Below, one piece after another: positions 5,500 to 6,914 of a stretch of 6,914 nucleotides of DNA. The number at the start of each line of letters is the position of its first letter. Position 1 is the first letter of the stretch. Location of the stretch: contig JAFTMF010000012.1 of assembly GCA_017452565.1 (NCBI GenBank), positions 1 through 6,914 on the forward strand, given 5' to 3'. This DNA is from Clostridia bacterium (GTDB lineage: Bacteria > Bacillota > Clostridia > Oscillospirales > CAG-272). The position numbers and the translations under genes are program-made. The notes beneath the pieces were generated by a model. That model saw only the letters and a program-made list of their open reading frames with translations, had not been told where the DNA came from and made no database searches.

Positions 5500-6378
5500 A
5501 TGGGAAAATTACTTAGAGGTCTGACGGCAGACGGATCCGCACAGGTGCTCATCCTCAATTCTGCTGATATGGTAGAGGAAGCAAAGAAAATTCATCAAAC
5601 CGCTCCCACCCCCACCGCGGTGCTGGGACGGGTACTCACCGCCACTTCTCTGATGGGTTGTACCCTCAAGGACAAGGGCAACAACATCACGGTCAACTTC
5701 CGCGGCGACGGAAAATGCGGTCACGTACTGGCAGTGTCCGACTATATGGGCAACGTCAAAGGCTACGTACAGAACCCCACCGTTGATCTGCCCAAGGTAA
5801 ACGGCAAAACCGACGTGGCAGGTGCTGTAGGCAAGGGCACACTGAACGTTGTCAAGGACACCGGCGAGAAGGAACCTTACATCGGCATCACCAACATAGG
5901 TTCCGGTGAAATCGCAGGCGATATCGCCACCTACTACGCCGAGAGCGAGCAGATCCCTACGGTATGCTCCCTGGGTATGAAGCTGGACAGCAGAGGCAAG
6001 GTTATCTCCGCAGGCGGTATCCTCATCCAGCTGCTCCCCTTCGCAGCAGAGGAGACCATTCAGGCAATCGAGAAGAATCTGCCCATCATCGCAGAGGCGA
6101 GCGCCCTCTTCGAGCAGGCTCCCGATAATATGGCCATTGCAGAAACCATCCTCAAGGGTATCCCCTTCGACGTCTTCGACGAGTACGAGGTAGGCTATCA
6201 TTGCGACTGCTCCCGTGACCGTATGGGCCGTGCACTGCTCACCATCAACCCCGTTCAGCTCTACAATATTTTGGTAGAAGACGGCGCCATCGAAGTGGGC
6301 TGTCAATTCTGCAATAATAAATTTTCTTTCACCGGTTCTGACATCGAAGAGATCCGCAAAAAAGAGGGAAAAGCGTAA
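5500..6378 (+). CDS. hslO: Hsp33 redox-regulated chaperone
   Basis: A 292-residue Hsp33-family protein of normal length. The N terminus (MGKLLRGLTADGSAQV) matches the family start. Residues about 30-230 form the substrate-binding domain with TAVLGRVLTA (39-48), SGEIAGDIATYYAESEQIPT (135-154) and AGGILIQLLP (171-180). The C-terminal zinc switch is complete: CDC (C235, C237) and CQFC (C268, C271). In reduced cells these four cysteines hold zinc; oxidation with heat or hypochlorite releases it and activates holdase activity towards unfolding cytoplasmic proteins. The ATG at 5500 is preferred over the frame opening at 5344, because the extra N-terminal residues come from the palindrome block and do not resemble Hsp33. 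No CIRCE or CtsR operator was seen. The only ribosome-site candidate is 14 bases away and inside a hairpin. A strong terminator follows. Confidence 0.96.
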   Translation: MGKLLRGLTADGSAQVLILNSADMVEEAKKIHQTAPTPTAVLGRVLTATSLMGCTLKDKGNNITVNFRGDGKCGHVLAVSDYMGNVKGYVQNPTVDLPKVNGKTDVAGAVGKGTLNVVKDTGEKEPYIGITNIGSGEIAGDIATYYAESEQIPTVCSLGMKLDSRGKVISAGGILIQLLPFAAEETIQAIEKNLPIIAEASALFEQAPDNMAIAETILKGIPFDVFDEYEVGYHCDCSRDRMGRALLTINPVQLYNILVEDGAIEVGCQFCNNKFSFTGSDIEEIRKKEGKA

Positions 6379-6397
6379 ATCAGCATAGTTTCTATGG

Positions 6398-6446
6398 AAA
6401 ATCGCCCTAAAGTCGATGAAAAAATTCGATTTTAGGAGCGATTTTT
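6398..6446 (+). terminator. Intrinsic terminator of hslO
   Basis: The arm at 6398-6416 (AAAATCGCCCTAAAGTCGA) pairs with 6426-6445 around a nine-base loop, with one bulged A (6437) and one G-U pair (6412/6430), giving a stem of about 19 bp. T6442-T6446 end the structure. It starts 20 bases after the hslO stop and separates hslO from the tRNA operon. Confidence 0.85.
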
Positions 6447-6450
6447 CGTC

Positions 6451-6490
6451 AATAAAATATTTTAAAAAATTTTTGATTTTTTTTCAAAAA
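6451..6490 (+). promoter_or_regulatory. UP-element-like A/T tracts upstream of the tRNA promoter
   Basis: Nearly pure A/T sequence with phased A- and T-runs lies just upstream of the -35 of the tRNA promoter. This is the position and composition of UP elements that bind the RNA polymerase alpha subunit C-terminal domain at stable-RNA promoters. The role is inferred from composition and position only. Confidence 0.5.
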
Positions 6491-6494
6491 CCTA

Positions 6495-6523
6495 TTGACA
6501 AACAGAAAACGATGTGCTATAAT
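6495..6523 (+). promoter_or_regulatory. Consensus sigma-A promoter of the tRNA operon
   Basis: TTGACA (6495-6500), a 17-base spacer and TATAAT (6518-6523), both perfect, plus TG at 6515-6516, which makes an extended -10. Transcription should start near 6530, about 27 bases before the first tRNA. It is by far the strongest promoter in the window, as expected for stable RNA. Confidence 0.93.
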
Positions 6524-6556
6524 GACTAAGCCGTCAAGGATGAGGGCAAAACAAAT

Positions 6557-6632
6557 GGAAGCTTAGCTCAGTTGGGAGAGCATCTGCCTTACAAGCAGAG
6601 GGTCATAGGTTCGAGCCCTATAGTTTCCACCA
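6557..6632 (+). tRNA. tRNA-Val (anticodon UAC)
   Basis: A 76-base cloverleaf. Acceptor GGAAGCT pairs with AGTTTCC, discriminator A, encoded CCA at 6630-6632. D stem GCTC/GAGC; anticodon stem TCTGC/GCAGA with loop CTTACAA, anticodon TAC; T stem ATAGG/CCTAT with loop TTCGAGC. It reads GUA and probably GUG valine codons. All stems pair, with one G-U in the acceptor. Confidence 0.96.
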
Positions 6633-6653
6633 ACCGTTCCAATCGGGATGGTT
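6632..6653 (+). other. Hairpin in the Val-Asp tRNA spacer
   Basis: AACCGTTCC (6632-6640), loop AATC, GGGATGGTT (6645-6653): nine pairs including two G-U. It fills nearly the whole spacer between the two tRNAs and may guide 3' or 5' processing of the precursor. Confidence 0.5.
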
Positions 6654-6655
6654 AT

Positions 6656-6732
6656 GGCCTGGTAGCTCAGTTGGTTAGAGCGCTAGCCTGTCACGCTAGA
6701 GGTCGAGGGTTCGAGCCCCTTCCGGGTCGCCA
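6656..6732 (+). tRNA. tRNA-Asp (anticodon GUC)
   Basis: A 77-base cloverleaf. Acceptor GGCCTGG pairs with CCGGGTC (two G-U), discriminator G, encoded CCA at 6730-6732. D stem GCTC/GAGC; anticodon stem CTAGC/GCTAG with loop CTGTCAC, anticodon GTC; T stem GAGGG/CCCTT with loop TTCGAGC. It reads GAC and GAU aspartate codons. The G discriminator agrees with aspartate identity. Confidence 0.96.
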
Positions 6733-6763
6733 AAACCGATACGATTCGTATCGTATCGGTTTT
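6732..6763 (+). other. Perfect 13-bp hairpin in the Asp-Phe tRNA spacer, terminator-like
   Basis: AAAACCGATACGA (6732-6744), loop TTCGTA, TCGTATCGGTTTT (6751-6763). The arm ends in four Ts followed by AATTT, so it could act as a partial intrinsic terminator inside the operon, lowering output of the downstream tRNAs, or as a processing signal. Confidence 0.6.
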
Positions 6764-6768
6764 AATTT

Positions 6769-6844
6769 GCCTCTGTAGCTCAGTTGGTAGAGCATGTGAC
6801 TGAAAATCACAGTGTCGTTGGTTCGATTCCGACCGGAGGCACCA
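6769..6844 (+). tRNA. tRNA-Phe (anticodon GAA)
   Basis: A 76-base cloverleaf. Acceptor GCCTCTG pairs with CGGAGGC (one G-U), discriminator A, encoded CCA at 6842-6844. D stem GCTC/GAGC; anticodon stem TGTGA/TCACA with loop CTGAAAA, anticodon GAA; T stem GTTGG/CCGAC with loop TTCGATT. It reads UUC and UUU phenylalanine codons. The A-rich 3' side of the loop is typical of tRNA-Phe. Confidence 0.96.
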
Positions 6845-6881
6845 AACCTTAGGGTTTGTTGAGAGTAGCGGACACCTACTC
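6844..6881 (+). other. Two small hairpins in the spacer after tRNA-Phe
   Basis: AAACC (6844-6848) pairs with GGTTT (6853-6857). GAGTAG (6863-6868) pairs with CTACTC (6876-6881) around loop CGGACAC. No T-run follows, so transcription should continue into the next tRNA. Confidence 0.4.
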
Positions 6882-6884
6882 GAT

Positions 6885-6914
6885 GCGGATTTAGCTCATT
6901 TGGTAGAGCGCAAC
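6885..6914 (+). tRNA. Fourth tRNA, 3' part missing; probably tRNA-Gly
   Basis: GCGGATT (acceptor 5' strand), TA, then a D arm GCTC/GAGC with ATTTGGTA loop, G26, and the first bases CAAC of an anticodon stem, cut by the window edge. The tRNA class is clear. The amino acid is not directly readable; the GCGGATT start and the recalled Val-Asp-Phe-Gly order in Clostridia suggest glycine, anticodon GCC. Confidence 0.75.

Noticed and set aside
5422..5500. T-box, riboswitch or CIRCE element in the hslO leader
   Set aside because: No T-box AGGGTGGNACCGCG-like motif, no recognised riboswitch core and no TTAGCACTC/GAGTGCTAA pair was found.
6572..6778. A 68-codon open frame across the tRNA genes
   Set aside because: It runs through tRNA-Val and tRNA-Asp and gives the familiar false protein produced by translating tRNA sequence.
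6557..6914. Short repeated units at regular spacing resembling a repeat array
   Set aside because: The repeated GTAGCTCAGTTGG and GGTTCGA pieces are the conserved D and T arms of tRNAs, not CRISPR repeats or duplications.

Overview
The window reads as chromosomal DNA from a Gram-positive, low-to-moderate GC Clostridia-type bacterium, most likely of the Oscillospirales/Ruminococcaceae kind. This rests on a SpoVG protein, an adjacent walJ-rlmH pair (a Firmicutes neighbourhood), a Firmicutes-type MurC and Hsp33, an exported WG-repeat protein with Pro/Thr linkers, strong Shine-Dalgarno sites before two of the genes, and tRNA genes with encoded CCA ends. Genus-level placement cannot be made by eye. 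No phage, transposase, CRISPR, toxin or resistance gene was seen; the content is mainly housekeeping.

Layout. (1) 1-1418, plus strand: the 3' end of a galactokinase gene, then walJ (MBL-fold hydrolase), then rlmH (23S rRNA methyltransferase). They are packed with a 1-base overlap and a 3-base gap and so are probably translationally coupled. (2) 1502-3289, plus: a 595-residue exported protein with two Pro/Thr-rich linkers and C-terminal WG-type repeats, function unknown. (3) 3301-3324: a bidirectional terminator shared with the convergent spoVG gene (3341-3652, minus), which has its own promoter. (4) 3653-3889: the divergent intergenic region between spoVG and murC. (5) 3890-5269, plus: murC, peptidoglycan precursor synthesis. 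(6) 5270-5499: a palindrome-dense non-coding block of five stem-loops, including one terminator-shaped hairpin. (7) 5500-6378, plus: hslO (Hsp33 redox chaperone) with a strong terminator. (8) 6495-6914, plus: a consensus promoter behind an A/T-tract region, driving a tRNA operon Val(UAC)-Asp(GUC)-Phe(GAA) and a fourth tRNA, probably Gly, cut by the window edge.

The genes do not form one pathway. They are several independent housekeeping units (sugar kinase/hydrolase/rRNA methylation, cell wall, stress chaperone, translation) plus one surface or secreted protein. The least explained parts are the palindrome block between murC and hslO, the WG-repeat protein, the short RlmH variant with a changed glycine-loop motif, and the hairpins in each inter-tRNA spacer. 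I did not find convincing evidence of a new multi-gene system.
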